The notes under the pieces were generated by a model that made no database searches, had not been told where the DNA came from, and saw only the letters and a list, made by a program, of their open reading frames with translations. A program made the position numbers and the translations under genes. From Acidobacteriaceae bacterium (GTDB lineage: Bacteria > Acidobacteriota > Terriglobia > Terriglobales > Acidobacteriaceae): DNA of 61,049 bases. Where the stretch lies: contig DAICZO010000307.1 of NCBI GenBank assembly GCA_027311125.1, positions 1 through 61,049 on the forward strand, given 5' to 3'. Positions 53,101 through 60,513 of this stretch are shown here, piece after piece; position 1 is the first letter of the stretch, and each line of letters opens with the position of its first letter.

Positions 53101-53298
53101 CTCTACTTCGCTACTGGTGCCGGCGCCTACGGACGGCACTCCGTGGGTACGGCGATCGTGGGTGGAATGTTGCTTTCGACGATCCTCAATCTCTTCTTTA
53201 TTCCAGTACTGTATGTCGTACTCAAGACTCTACTTGGGCGGTTCAAGGTCAAAGCGCGAGTTCGTCCTGAAGACTGCGAAGATCCAGTCAGCGTTTAG
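50134..53298 (+). CDS. RND family inner-membrane efflux pump (AcrB/HAE1-like)
   Basis: A 1054-residue hydrophobe/amphiphile efflux pump that exports drugs or other amphiphiles using the proton gradient. It starts FFIRRPIFATV, has the paired TM4 aspartates (Asp409, Asp410 in LVVDDAIVVIENVQ), large periplasmic loops and twelve helices, with the FGLGLLVVYLTLSAQYESF segment typical of HAE1 pumps. Length is standard. TTG at 50134 follows GAGG at seven bases and is the only start matching the family N-terminus. It is co-transcribed with the adaptor gene 106 bp upstream. Confidence 0.95.
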   Translation: MVDFFIRRPIFATVCALLIVLAGAVSIPTLPISLYPQLAPPQVVVTTNYIGANSKDVESAVTTILEQSINGVEGMRYMSSTSSNDGTSAITVTFQTGYDLNIAAVDVQNRVASAQGRLPAVVNNTGISIIKANSNFVLAAGFVSPDHSLTPAFISNYLDVYVKDALKRVPGVGDVVIFGERKYAMRIWLDPSRLAARGLTALDVTSALAEQNVEVAAGQLGQQPSDPHQNFQMAVRVVGRLSDPRQFENIIIKNSPNASGIVLLRDVGHAEIGAENYSTELKFSGGDAVGIGVQQLSNANALDVDKRCRAVLAELQKSFPPGMKGIIAVDTTTVVRDSIREVVQTIGEAVIIVIIVIFLFLQDWRATIIPAVTIPVSLIGTFAFIKLFGFSINSLTLFGITLATGLVVDDAIVVIENVQRHIEKEHCDSHQATSEAMSEVTSAVIATSLVLISVFIPVSFFPGTTGILYKQFSLTIAFSIAISAFNALTLSPALAAILLRAQQKQTGLMGLLLNTVEAFIQWLIRIYAKAVTFVVRIRYAMLLLFGGALAATAFMYNHVPTAFIPQEDQSYFLIIVQTPPGASLSYTSEFADRAAALVRQNQGVFGTFSVMGFSLAGGSSPNSGLIFAPLKPIDDRSKMGPNYTAKAIVADIGPKLFGVPGGIAFAAEPPAIQGIGTVGGFQFILQDGGRNTFADIDRVAHTIVAQSRAPGSGLVGMNTTFTSNDPQLLVTIDREKAKTIGVPFSQITAALNTFMGSSYVNDFDFNNRSYRVYVQADAPFRKTSQDLRQYYVRSDSGRMIPLDNLATIAETSGPQVINHYNLFRSAEIDGSPAPGLSSGQGLDAMQRLFEKNKLQGMTFSWTGLALEEVESAGKAIIIFGLGLLVVYLTLSAQYESFALPFIILLAVPMAVLGALALVAARGLVDDVYVQIGLVMLIGLSAKNSILIVEFAEQLLEQGRSIIDAAIEAAELRLRPILMTSIAFILGVLPLYFATGAGAYGRHSVGTAIVGGMLLSTILNLFFIPVLYVVLKTLLGRFKVKARVRPEDCEDPVSV

Positions 53299-53319
53299 AG
53301 TCTTGAGTGATGGAGTTGT

Positions 53320-53359
53320 ACTTCTGTGATGATTGGCAGGTGTCATTCATCACAGAAGT
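53320..53359. terminator. 13 bp inverted repeat after the RND pump
   Basis: ACTTCTGTGATGA (53320-53332) and TCATCACAGAAGT (53347-53359) are perfect complements around a 14-base loop, 22 bp past the pump stop. It can form a long stem on either strand. No U-tract follows, so it may be a processing or pausing structure rather than a strong intrinsic terminator. Confidence 0.5.
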
Positions 53360-53492
53360 CCCGCACTCTAAATGGTCGAAGCCGCTGGTTTCCATCGGTT
53401 TAATCAGGCTGAACAACATCTCGGAAACTCTCTGCTAACAGGCTAGTATCGATAACCAGCCAATTGGCATAGATTCCGTCTATGATGACCCG

Positions 53493-54827
53493 ATGATGTC
53501 TCATCCTCATCCGCCGGCTAGTCCAAGCGCCCAGTCCTGGGTTTTTGGAGCTAACAACCCCGACCTTGGCCTCCCCCTTCAGCATCTACCGTACTGTGTC
53601 TTTCAGGCTCCAGACACTGCCCATGCGCACCTCGGCGTAGGTATTGGGGCATGCATCCTTGACCTCTTTGTGTGTGCTGAAACTGGCCTGTTCGAGCACC
53701 TGCCTGCAGAGATCGTCGCTGCCTGCAGCTTCCCTGCGCTTAACCCACTGATGGATCTTGGCCCCGAAGCCTGGGCTACACTTCGTACAGAGCTTCAAGG
53801 TTTGCTGAGTACCTCTACTCCGCTCTCACCAGATCGTCGTTTGCTTACAGAAGCAGCTCTGGTGTCCAGTCGCGAAGTGACATTTTCGACTCCGGTTTTC
53901 ACCCCAAATTACACGGACTTCTATAGCTCGATCGATCATGCGACCCGAGTAGGAAGGCTCTTTCGTCCCGATCAGCCGTTGCTGCCTAACTATCAGCACA
54001 TTCCCATTGGCTACCACGGCCGCACCTCATCGATTGTCCTAAGCGGGACGTCGATACACCGTCCTAGAGGACAATCCAAGCCCGCTAGCTTAGACGCCCT
54101 TCCCGGCTTTGCTCCCACGATCTCTTTAGATTATGAGTTGGAACTCGGTTTTTACATTGGACAGTCCAACCCACTCGGTACACCGATACCTATCGAACGT
54201 GCCTCCAGTCATCTTTTTGGTGTCAGCCTGCTTAACGATTGGTCAGCACGCGACATTCAGTCCTGGGAGTACCAGCCGCTTGGCCCGTTTCTGGGGAAGA
54301 GCTTTGCCACCTCCATTTCTCCATGGGTAACCCCGATGGCGGCACTCGGTCCCTTCCGTTCGCCAGCAGCTGCTCGTCTGCATCATCTTGCTAAGCCGCT
54401 ACCTTACCTGCTCTGTAAGCATGACCAGCATGATGGGAATCTCAATTTGATGCTCGAGGTTTTTCTTGCGTCTGCTGAGATGAAAAAGAAGAATATTGCT
54501 CCAGTCAGATTAAGCCGAGTCTGCGCACGGCACCTCTTCTGGACCCCTGCTCAACTTATCGCTCACCATACCAGCAACGGCTGTAACCTGCAGATAGGCG
54601 ATCTGCTGGCTACTGGCACGATATCCGGTCCGGATGATGCTTCCTCTGGATGCCTGCTTGAACTTACGCGTAACGGAACACAACCAATCACACTGCCCTC
54701 TGGGGAGTCACGGAGATATCTTCTCGACGGGGATGAAGTGATCTTTCGCGGATATGGGGAGGTCTCCGGCCATCCGCGCATCAGACTCGGCGAGTGCCGC
54801 GGCACAATTCACTCCAACTCTGCCTGA
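53493..54827 (+). CDS. fahA: Fumarylacetoacetase
   Basis: The last enzyme of tyrosine/homogentisate breakdown, hydrolysing fumarylacetoacetate to fumarate and acetoacetate. The 444-residue length matches bacterial FahA. Metal and catalytic segments are present: FTPNYTDFYSSIDHA (Asp and catalytic His region), SLDYELELGFYIG (two Glu ligands), LLNDWSARDIQSWEYQPLGPFLGKSFATS (Asp ligand and catalytic Lys) and LLATGTISGP. The substrate-binding N-terminal SH3-like domain is also recognisable. No other homogentisate-pathway gene is in the window. ATG at 53493 is chosen because it is first in frame. Confidence 0.93.
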   Translation: MMSHPHPPASPSAQSWVFGANNPDLGLPLQHLPYCVFQAPDTAHAHLGVGIGACILDLFVCAETGLFEHLPAEIVAACSFPALNPLMDLGPEAWATLRTELQGLLSTSTPLSPDRRLLTEAALVSSREVTFSTPVFTPNYTDFYSSIDHATRVGRLFRPDQPLLPNYQHIPIGYHGRTSSIVLSGTSIHRPRGQSKPASLDALPGFAPTISLDYELELGFYIGQSNPLGTPIPIERASSHLFGVSLLNDWSARDIQSWEYQPLGPFLGKSFATSISPWVTPMAALGPFRSPAAARLHHLAKPLPYLLCKHDQHDGNLNLMLEVFLASAEMKKKNIAPVRLSRVCARHLFWTPAQLIAHHTSNGCNLQIGDLLATGTISGPDDASSGCLLELTRNGTQPITLPSGESRRYLLDGDEVIFRGYGEVSGHPRIRLGECRGTIHSNSA

Positions 54828-54854
54828 AAGGTTCTCGTTTCGAGAGAGGCTTTC
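54826..54854. terminator. Weak hairpin between convergent genes
   Basis: GAAAG and CTTTC bracket TCTCG-TTT-CGAGA at 54826-54854 with a small internal asymmetry. It begins at the fumarylacetoacetase stop and faces the PIG-L gene end 38 bp away, so it may end one or both transcripts. No clear U-tract is present. Confidence 0.3.
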
Positions 54855-54891
54855 TGGGCTTAGTCTTGGCATAGGGCCACTGAGGGTTAAT

Positions 54892-55617
54892 TTAGAGACC
54901 CTCAAATAGATTGGTCGTCAGTCTGGCCGGTTGGGGCTCCGCTGTTGCCACCAGTGCATAGTGCTCGTAGCCGCCGTACCGTTCGAAAGTATCTTTTGTC
55001 TTCTCCATGAGCGGAGCCTGAGACACGTGTTGCCTAAACGCCTCAGTTTTTTGCGATTGTACGGTACGTATGTCCAGTGTGACTGTCCATGGCACTGGTT
55101 GGGGAGGCTGTCGCTCCGGCAGAAAATAGGAGGTGCTCAGGTGAAACAGTCGTCTGGCCTGGTGTGGCTGAGCCAGGTCGGGGTATCGTTTGGCACGACC
55201 TGCCCAGTGGTAGGCTGCCGTTGTCAGCATCGAGACGATCATGTGATCTGCATGCGTATTGAGTCCACCATCACCCCCAAACGTGATCACAACGTCTGGA
55301 CGGAATCGCCGGATGCGTTCGACCAAACGGCCTGCGGCTTGAGAAAAGTTGGTGAACTCCAATCGACCATCCTGATAGTCCAGTAATTCGTGGTGCCTGA
55401 CCCCAAGCACGCCACACGACGCTGCGAACTCTGCACGCCGGATGGCACCGAGGGCGGCACCGGACTCAGAAGCCCCTCGGTTGGTCGCTGCCTGACCATC
55501 CGTCAGGCAGAGGACATAAGTTTCTACTCCACGTGCCGCTGCCAGAGCGAGCGCGCCGCCAAATGCGAAACACTCATCATCCGGGTGTGCGACCACACAC
55601 ATCATCTTCAAACTCAA
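54892..55617 (-). CDS. PIG-L/LmbE family deacetylase
   Basis: A 241-residue zinc hydrolase. The AHPDDE motif (residues 10-15) and the later HADH in LNTHADHMIV form the metal site of the LmbE/BshB/MshB family, which removes N-acetyl groups from sugars, including those of low-molecular-weight thiols. BshB-like or glycan deacetylase roles are both possible. TTG at 55617 overlaps the rnhB stop (TTGA) and has AGGAG eight bases ahead; ATG at 55605 is an alternative. Coupling to rnhB looks like simple operon packing. Confidence 0.87.
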   Translation of the reverse strand: MSLKMMCVVAHPDDECFAFGGALALAAARGVETYVLCLTDGQAATNRGASESGAALGAIRRAEFAASCGVLGVRHHELLDYQDGRLEFTNFSQAAGRLVERIRRFRPDVVITFGGDGGLNTHADHMIVSMLTTAAYHWAGRAKRYPDLAQPHQARRLFHLSTSYFLPERQPPQPVPWTVTLDIRTVQSQKTEAFRQHVSQAPLMEKTKDTFERYGGYEHYALVATAEPQPARLTTNLFEGL

Positions 55618-56375
55618 AGCGAGATCTCCTGTTTATCACTGGGGAAGGGAAGCCCAGGTTTGACTGATTGCTGCAACGCAGTACTACGTACCCATGCCGC
55701 AGCCACTGGAGCGAAACTGCGGCGATGCAGCGCACATGGGCCTAATTCAAAGAGTGCTCGTTTATGCTGCGGGGTTCCATAGCCCTTGTGTGCCGCCAAG
55801 CCATACATTGGATACAGGCTATCCAGCTCTTGAAGCAGATTATCGCGATATACCTTGGCAACGACAGAAGCGGCCGCGATCGATAGGCTCAGCGCATCGC
55901 CATAGATCAACCTGGTTTGTGCACAAGGATGATCCAGTCGCATGGCATCGATGAGGAGATGATCCGGCGTTATTGCCAGACCTTGCACAGCTGCGAGCAT
56001 TGCAAGCCTGGTTGCCTGATAGATGTTGACCTGATCGATCGTCGTCGCGTCGATCTCAGCTATCGAGATCGAGAGGGCCACTTGCCTTATTTGTTGGTCG
56101 AGGGCTTCGCGGTTGCTGGCCTTGAGTTGCTTTGAGTCGGTGAGACCAGCGCGAGCCAGAGAATCAATTTGCTCCGGCAGAATAACCGCTGCAGCAACTA
56201 CTGGGCCCAGCAGAGCTCCACGACCTACCTCATCCACTCCAGCAATCAATCGAAAGCCCCGATGCCGTAGTGCCTCTTCAGGTGCATCACTGCATACCAA
56301 CTGCTTCAACATACGCTGTTTGATAGTGGCTGAGGAGAGGCGCTTGGGATGGGGTATGGAGGTGGGAGAAACCAT
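55614..56375 (-). CDS. rnhB: Ribonuclease HII
   Basis: RNase HII removes ribonucleotides from RNA-DNA hybrids. The active site is visible: AGVDEVGRGALLGPVV (first Asp and Glu), TDSKQL, and LLIDAMRL with a further Asp, plus the C-terminal HKGYGTPQHKRAL segment that contacts nucleic acid. The 253-residue chain has an N-terminal ~40-residue extension compared with the shortest homologues. ATG at 56375 is preferred over TTG at 56399. It follows rplS, as in many bacteria, with a terminator between them. Confidence 0.94.
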   Translation of the reverse strand: MVSPTSIPHPKRLSSATIKQRMLKQLVCSDAPEEALRHRGFRLIAGVDEVGRGALLGPVVAAAVILPEQIDSLARAGLTDSKQLKASNREALDQQIRQVALSISIAEIDATTIDQVNIYQATRLAMLAAVQGLAITPDHLLIDAMRLDHPCAQTRLIYGDALSLSIAAASVVAKVYRDNLLQELDSLYPMYGLAAHKGYGTPQHKRALFELGPCALHRRSFAPVAAAWVRSTALQQSVKPGLPFPSDKQEISL

Positions 56376-56420
56376 ATGGGGACAGAATTGAGTGTACAAC
56401 CTGACACTTGATAAGCGGAC

Positions 56421-56453
56421 AAAGCAAAAGCCACGGCATTTGCCGTGGCTTTA
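56421..56453 (-). terminator. Rho-independent terminator after rplS
   Basis: Read leftward, AAAGCCACGGCA and TGCCGTGGCTTT pair around a very short loop (core arms 56430-56438 and 56441-56449), followed by TTGCTTTG. It lies 20 bp past the rplS stop. It should end most transcription before rnhB, which then needs read-through or its own promoter. Confidence 0.85.
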
Positions 56454-56472
56454 TAGAGAGCAGATTGTTTGA

Positions 56473-56832
56473 TTACTTGGTGGCACGAGCAACTTCAGTA
56501 AGACGAGCAGCCTTACCGCGCAGGCCACGCAGATAGAAGAGCTTGGAGCGGCGAACTTCGTAGGAGCGAACTTTCTCAACCTTGTCGACAACTTTGGAGT
56601 TGTAAGGGAAGATACGCTCAACACCCTGACCGAAGCTCATCTTGCGAACGGTGAACGTGCCTTGCGGTCCCTTGCGGCTGGCAATGACCATACCCTCGAA
56701 GGCCTGAAGACGCTCTTTCTCGCCTTCCTTGATCTTGACTTGAACGCGAACGGTATCGCCAGGGGCGAACGGAGGAAGGTCGGTCCGCTGTAACTTGGCG
56801 GCCAGCTTTTGCATGATTGGATGGATTGACAT
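56473..56832 (-). CDS. rplS: 50S ribosomal protein L19
   Basis: L19 sits at the 30S-50S interface. The 119-residue sequence shows the standard pattern: [54 protein letters not shown] and [19 protein letters not shown]. It is the last gene of the usual rpsP-rimM-trmD-rplS order and is followed by an intrinsic terminator. ATG at 56832 is taken; an internal Met at residue 7 is less likely. Confidence 0.97.
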   Translation of the reverse strand: MSIHPIMQKLAAKLQRTDLPPFAPGDTVRVQVKIKEGEKERLQAFEGMVIASRKGPQGTFTVRKMSFGQGVERIFPYNSKVVDKVEKVRSYEVRRSKLFYLRGLRGKAARLTEVARATK

Positions 56833-56941
56833 GACTACTTTCCTATGGTGATCTCGAATCTTTAGTGTACACGAATAATTGCAGACTGGGTAACGGGGAT
56901 GGCCATCGAACCTTGGACCCTATCTTGGTTCCGGGCACTTG

Positions 56942-57766
56942 TTAATCATCCAAATTATTTTGTGGTGCAAGTTTGCGTAATATCTCCTGATCTTCCTTGG
57001 TTAGATGCGCCTTGGCGAGCAGATCGGGGCGATTGCGCAACGTCTTTTCCAGGGACATGTGTCTCCTCCACTTACGAATAATCTCGTGGTTGCCGCTGGA
57101 GAGTGCTTGCGGCACGGCCCTGCCGTGAAATTCAGCTGGTCGAGTATAGTGAGGGTAGTCGAGCAGCCCTCCAGAGCCGTGGGTCGAGCGCGGTGGCCCG
57201 AGCGCGGGGTCCTGATTATCCGGCACGTCTATCTCCCCAAAACTTTCAAATCGCGACGAGTCCGGATTGCCTAGAGCGCCCGGAAGCAGACGTACGACTG
57301 CATCAACGATGATTGCAGCAGCTAATTCGCCCCCAGAAAGTACATAATCGCCGATGGAGATCTCGCGGTCACACAGCAGATCGTTGATGCGCTCGTCCAC
57401 CCCTTCGTAGCGTCCGCAGATCAGGACGATTCTCTTCAATTTAGATAAATCTTGTGCAACTGCCTGAGTGAATGGCTTCCCTTGCGCCGAGAGCAGGATG
57501 ACCGTCTCCTGTGTTGGGTCGCGGTGCTCTTTAGAGGCGATATCCAGCGCTGCGACGGCATCGAAGATCGGCTCAGGCTTTAGAACCATGCCCTCTCCAC
57601 CGCCAAAGGGCCGATCATCGACAGTGCGGTGTCGATCATGCGTGAAACTACGAAGGTCATGGGTCGCGATTTGAACCTGTCCGGCCGCAACTGCCCGGCT
57701 CAAGATGCCGTAGCGGAAGGAACTGGTAAAAAAATCGGGGAAGATGGTCACAAGGTCAAAGCGCAT
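56942..57766 (-). CDS. trmD: tRNA (guanine-N1)-methyltransferase
   Basis: TrmD methylates G37 next to the anticodon and prevents frameshifting. The 274-residue SPOUT enzyme shows [57 protein letters not shown] (knot and SAM site) and [16 protein letters not shown] at 57766. The gene is separated from rimM by a plus-strand membrane-protein gene, so it may have its own promoter, unlike the usual polycistronic arrangement. Confidence 0.97.
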   Translation of the reverse strand: MRFDLVTIFPDFFTSSFRYGILSRAVAAGQVQIATHDLRSFTHDRHRTVDDRPFGGGEGMVLKPEPIFDAVAALDIASKEHRDPTQETVILLSAQGKPFTQAVAQDLSKLKRIVLICGRYEGVDERINDLLCDREISIGDYVLSGGELAAAIIVDAVVRLLPGALGNPDSSRFESFGEIDVPDNQDPALGPPRSTHGSGGLLDYPHYTRPAEFHGRAVPQALSSGNHEIIRKWRRHMSLEKTLRNRPDLLAKAHLTKEDQEILRKLAPQNNLDD

Positions 57767-57927
57767 AGTTAGGTTGGGCTATCAAACAATGGTTGTATCG
57801 ATCTCTTGTCCGCAAATTGGTAGCGTAGAGGAGATCATCTCCCAGTGTATTCAATTTGGGGTTGACGTACTTACTATCCCGACTGCTTCTGAGGCCGATA
57901 ACAGGAGTGACGGAGAGGTCTCGTACC

Positions 57928-58848
57928 ATGTTGCTGAAGCGAATCGCCGTATTGATCCTGCTGCTCGTGCTCGGCTATGCTGCGGGGCACGGGCAAACGC
58001 TACTAGCCGGGAGTTCCTCGTCGACAATGGGGAGACTGGACGCAGTCACAAACGGGATTGTTGACGGCGTTACCGACAGCGTTGGGGGGGTGAACCTTAA
58101 GACATCGGAACCTACTGGATCCGAAGCCGTGGGCGGTAGTACTCTTCCTCCTCGTCCCATCAAGCAAAAGAGAAGATCAAATCAGGATTCGAGCAGGGTT
58201 CGTGCATTTTCAAGTTTTGGCATAGGGTTCAAGGTAGATACTTTAGGCGGGGGAATCGAATTTGCAACACCGCTCTCACGTAGTTTTAACCTGCGTACTG
58301 GTGGTAATTTTCTGCGGTTCGGCTATGGACTGAATTTAGATGGTGTCAACTATGCATCTAAGTTGCATTTCCAGTCTGAGCAGGCCAGCATCGATTGGTT
58401 TCCCTTTCATGGGGGTCTGCACCTTAGCCCGGGTATCCTGTATTTCAAGAACTCTGTGAGCAGTATTCTGAGTGCGCCTCCCGGGCAACAGTTTCAACTA
58501 GGCGACTCGACTTTTATGAATAGCATCGACGACCCTGTGACCGGTACGGCATCGATTGGCTACGCCGGTAGATTTGCGCCTACATTTACTGTGGGCTTCG
58601 GGAATATCCTGCCAAGAAAGCATAAGCATTTCACGATACCGATTGAAGTGGGTGCAGGATACATGGGAGCTGCACGGATGAATATCAAGCTGGCCGGAAC
58701 AGCTTGCACCTCGCAAGGTTGCTTCAATATGGCTACAGATCCTTCAAGCCAAGCCAGTATCAATCAGGAAGCAGCGCTGATCAACGAACAGTTGAAGAAG
58801 TATCAGGTGTATCCGATTGTTTCTATGGGGTTTGCGTATAAGTTTTAG
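57928..58848 (+). CDS. Exported beta-rich (outer-membrane-like) protein, unknown
   Basis: About 306 residues. The signal peptide LLKRIAVLILLLVLGYAAGHGQ is followed by a linker rich in Ser, Gly and Pro (about 25-100). Residues ~105-306 alternate hydrophobic and polar residues with Gly and aromatic turns (GFKVDTLGGGIEFATPL, SFNLRTGGNFLRFGYGLN) and end in SMGFAYKF, with a terminal Phe as in outer-membrane barrels. I recognise no named family. ATG at 57928 has GAGAGG nine bases upstream; the frame opens earlier at 57856. It runs against the rimM-trmD genes on both sides. Confidence 0.72.
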   Translation: MLLKRIAVLILLLVLGYAAGHGQTLLAGSSSSTMGRLDAVTNGIVDGVTDSVGGVNLKTSEPTGSEAVGGSTLPPRPIKQKRRSNQDSSRVRAFSSFGIGFKVDTLGGGIEFATPLSRSFNLRTGGNFLRFGYGLNLDGVNYASKLHFQSEQASIDWFPFHGGLHLSPGILYFKNSVSSILSAPPGQQFQLGDSTFMNSIDDPVTGTASIGYAGRFAPTFTVGFGNILPRKHKHFTIPIEVGAGYMGAARMNIKLAGTACTSQGCFNMATDPSSQASINQEAALINEQLKKYQVYPIVSMGFAYKF

Positions 58849-58865
58849 CGCAAGATCTTCACGTC

Positions 58866-59450
58866 TTATCGATTGATATCGACCAGTCCATCGGGAAGAT
58901 CCATGTCGATTCGTTGCAGCGATATGTCGATGTTCTTTATAAATCTCTTGACGAAAGGGATGAGTATCTCATCCTTGTCCGCAGACTCCAATATGAGAAT
59001 TGGTGCTGCCTCCGATAGACGCCTGGTGCCGTCGGCGGAGGAAGGGAACTGTACATCGACGATTGTGCCAACGAGGCTGTTTTTGTCGAAGACGTGACAA
59101 TCCAGAAGGTCACTGATGTAGCTGGAATCGTCATCTAATGGCAGGCGCTCTTCGTAGGGAACTACTACCTGTAATCCTGCAAGCTCTTCGGCCTGCGAGA
59201 TCGTGTCAATTCCAGCAAACTTGAGGACAATACGCCCGTTATTTTTCCCCAAGGGTAACCAGTAAGACAGTATCTCCGCTTTGCGCGCAGCATCTACAGG
59301 ACCAGAAAAGTCGGGTCGCACAAGGTAGACAGGTGTGCGTTCATCGAATCGTTCTGGGAAGTCAGTGAGCAGCTCAGATAACAGCTCACCTTTTCGGCCC
59401 TGTGGCCTCAGCAACTCCGCCAATACTACCCATGATGAAGACTCAGTCAT
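58866..59450 (-). CDS. rimM: Ribosome maturation factor RimM
   Basis: RimM binds S19 during 30S assembly. The 194-residue chain shows the N-terminal beta-barrel (VLAELLRPQGRKGELLSELLTDFPERF) and the PRC-barrel with LLDCHVFDKNSLVGTIVDVQF and a C-terminal KDEILIPFVKRFIKNIDI motif, ending in the typical MDLPDGLVD. ATG at 59450 is preferred; TTG at 59465 is open but unnecessary. It follows khpA by about 40 bp. The divergence of the N-terminal PHGxxG motif to RPQGRKGE is mild. Confidence 0.93.
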   Translation of the reverse strand: MTESSSWVVLAELLRPQGRKGELLSELLTDFPERFDERTPVYLVRPDFSGPVDAARKAEILSYWLPLGKNNGRIVLKFAGIDTISQAEELAGLQVVVPYEERLPLDDDSSYISDLLDCHVFDKNSLVGTIVDVQFPSSADGTRRLSEAAPILILESADKDEILIPFVKRFIKNIDISLQRIDMDLPDGLVDINR

Positions 59451-59491
59451 TCCAAGTGCGATCAAAGAATCTGCCTACTCACTCGATTCAC

Positions 59492-59818
59492 TCAGGTGAT
59501 CTGATGTGAATCGAGTGTTGGAACGGTGTTGGACGTGTCTTCTTCGACGATGTCTAAAGAATAGCGGTGTTTGAGCTTCATACTGGCAGCGCTCAGAATA
59601 GTCCGAATTGAGCGGGCAGTACGACCTTGCTTCCCGATCACTTTACCGACATCTCCAAGTGCTACCCTCAGCCTCAAAACTGTTCCGTCTCGATCAGCAA
59701 GAGCCTCGACTGAAACATGTTCTGGTTTATCTACTAATGCATGTGCGATCTCAGCGATGAGATCGACCATATTGTTCGTAAAGCTTTCTGTCGAAGCCGA
59801 GGTAGGGGCTTCCGTCAT
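59492..59818 (-). CDS. khpA: KH-domain RNA-binding protein KhpA
   Basis: A 108-residue single KH-domain protein with the RNA-binding GxxG loop in GKVIGKQGRTARSIRTIL. Homologues (KhpA, YlqC) sit between rpsP and rimM in many bacteria and bind small RNAs with KhpB. An N-terminal ~15-residue and a C-terminal ~20-residue extension are acidic and probably disordered. ATG at 59818 is preceded by AGGAGG eight bases away, the best ribosome site in this operon. A 294 bp gap with a hairpin separates it from rpsP. Confidence 0.93.
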   Translation of the reverse strand: MTEAPTSASTESFTNNMVDLIAEIAHALVDKPEHVSVEALADRDGTVLRLRVALGDVGKVIGKQGRTARSIRTILSAASMKLKHRYSLDIVEEDTSNTVPTLDSHQIT

Positions 59819-60112
59819 TACACATACCTCCTGGGAGTAACGGTACGGTGCTCATGCTCAACCTTTCGTCTCGTCTGTTGCGAGATCTTCCAGAGTTGAA
59901 CTAGTACGAGAACAATACCGATTCTATTGAATCGCGTAGCCATACTTCGCATGCGATCTAAAAGGCGCGACGGTCAGGCAGTGAATTGTCGCAACAACCA
60001 GAAGTCTACGTGAGATAAATGCACAACAAACTTGCAGAATCAAAAGCATCAGCAAACTTTGGGAACTTGAGCCATGTTCCCAAAGGGTGCGTATCTTGGG
60101 TAACCTTAGAAC
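59819..60112 (-). other. 294 bp gap between rpsP and khpA
   Basis: No coding frame is convincing. Apart from the hairpin at 60057-60085, near the rpsP end, nothing recognisable is seen. The gap is unusually long for this operon and may contain a second promoter for khpA-rimM. Confidence 0.45.
60057..60085 (-). terminator. Perfect 10 bp hairpin after rpsP (terminator or attenuator)
   Basis: CTTTGGGAAC (60057-60066) and GTTCCCAAAG (60076-60085) pair around a nine-base loop. Leftward it is followed by TTTGCTG, so only a short U run exists. It lies 28 bp past the rpsP stop and could lower transcription of khpA and rimM relative to rpsP. Confidence 0.6.
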
Positions 60113-60367
60113 TTAGGCAGCAGTTGCTTCTGGGGTATTCGAGACGGCAGCAGCAAGCAGCTTGCCAACGCGATCAGAAAGCTGAGCGCCATTGCTGGTC
60201 CAGTAGTCGATGCGATCACGCTTCAGATCGACGGTAGCAGGATTTGTACGGGGATTGTAGGTGCCAACTACCTCAACGGAACGGCCATTGCGGGCGCGAT
60301 CTTTTTCGATAACAACGATGCGGTAGTGGGGCTGCTTGCGCGCTCCAACGCGCGCCAATCGGATCAT
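60113..60367 (-). CDS. rpsP: 30S ribosomal protein S16
   Basis: S16 is an early 30S assembly protein. The 84-residue product starts MIRLARVGARKQPHYRIVV-like and continues with RNGRSVEVVGTYNPRTNP and RIDYWTSNGAQLSDRVGKLL, matching the family throughout. ATG at 60367 is the canonical start; an upstream in-frame codon at 60373 is not needed. It is the first gene of the ribosomal operon, with a candidate promoter about 100 bp upstream. Confidence 0.97.
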   Translation of the reverse strand: MIRLARVGARKQPHYRIVVIEKDRARNGRSVEVVGTYNPRTNPATVDLKRDRIDYWTSNGAQLSDRVGKLLAAAVSNTPEATAA

Positions 60368-60463
60368 CAACACAGGGATTGCCTTTCAAAACGTTTATTT
60401 TGGGCGATACAGCATCTTTTATCTTCGAAGCAGGGAAAGAAGCCTAATATCACCCAACACCTA

Positions 60464-60499
60464 AGTATGGCGGATAATGCGGTTTTTCGCAATTGCGAA
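60464..60499 (-). promoter_or_regulatory. Possible rpsP promoter overlapping a palindrome
   Basis: Read leftward, TTGCGA (60492-60487) and CATACT (60469-60464) are 17 bp apart, a weak -35/-10 pair about 100 bp before rpsP. TTCGCAATTGCGAA, a perfect palindrome, covers the -35 at 60486-60499, so a repressor site is possible. The -10 matches only four of six consensus bases. Confidence 0.3.
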
Positions 60500-60513
60500 G
60501 AGCGTCCCGACGC

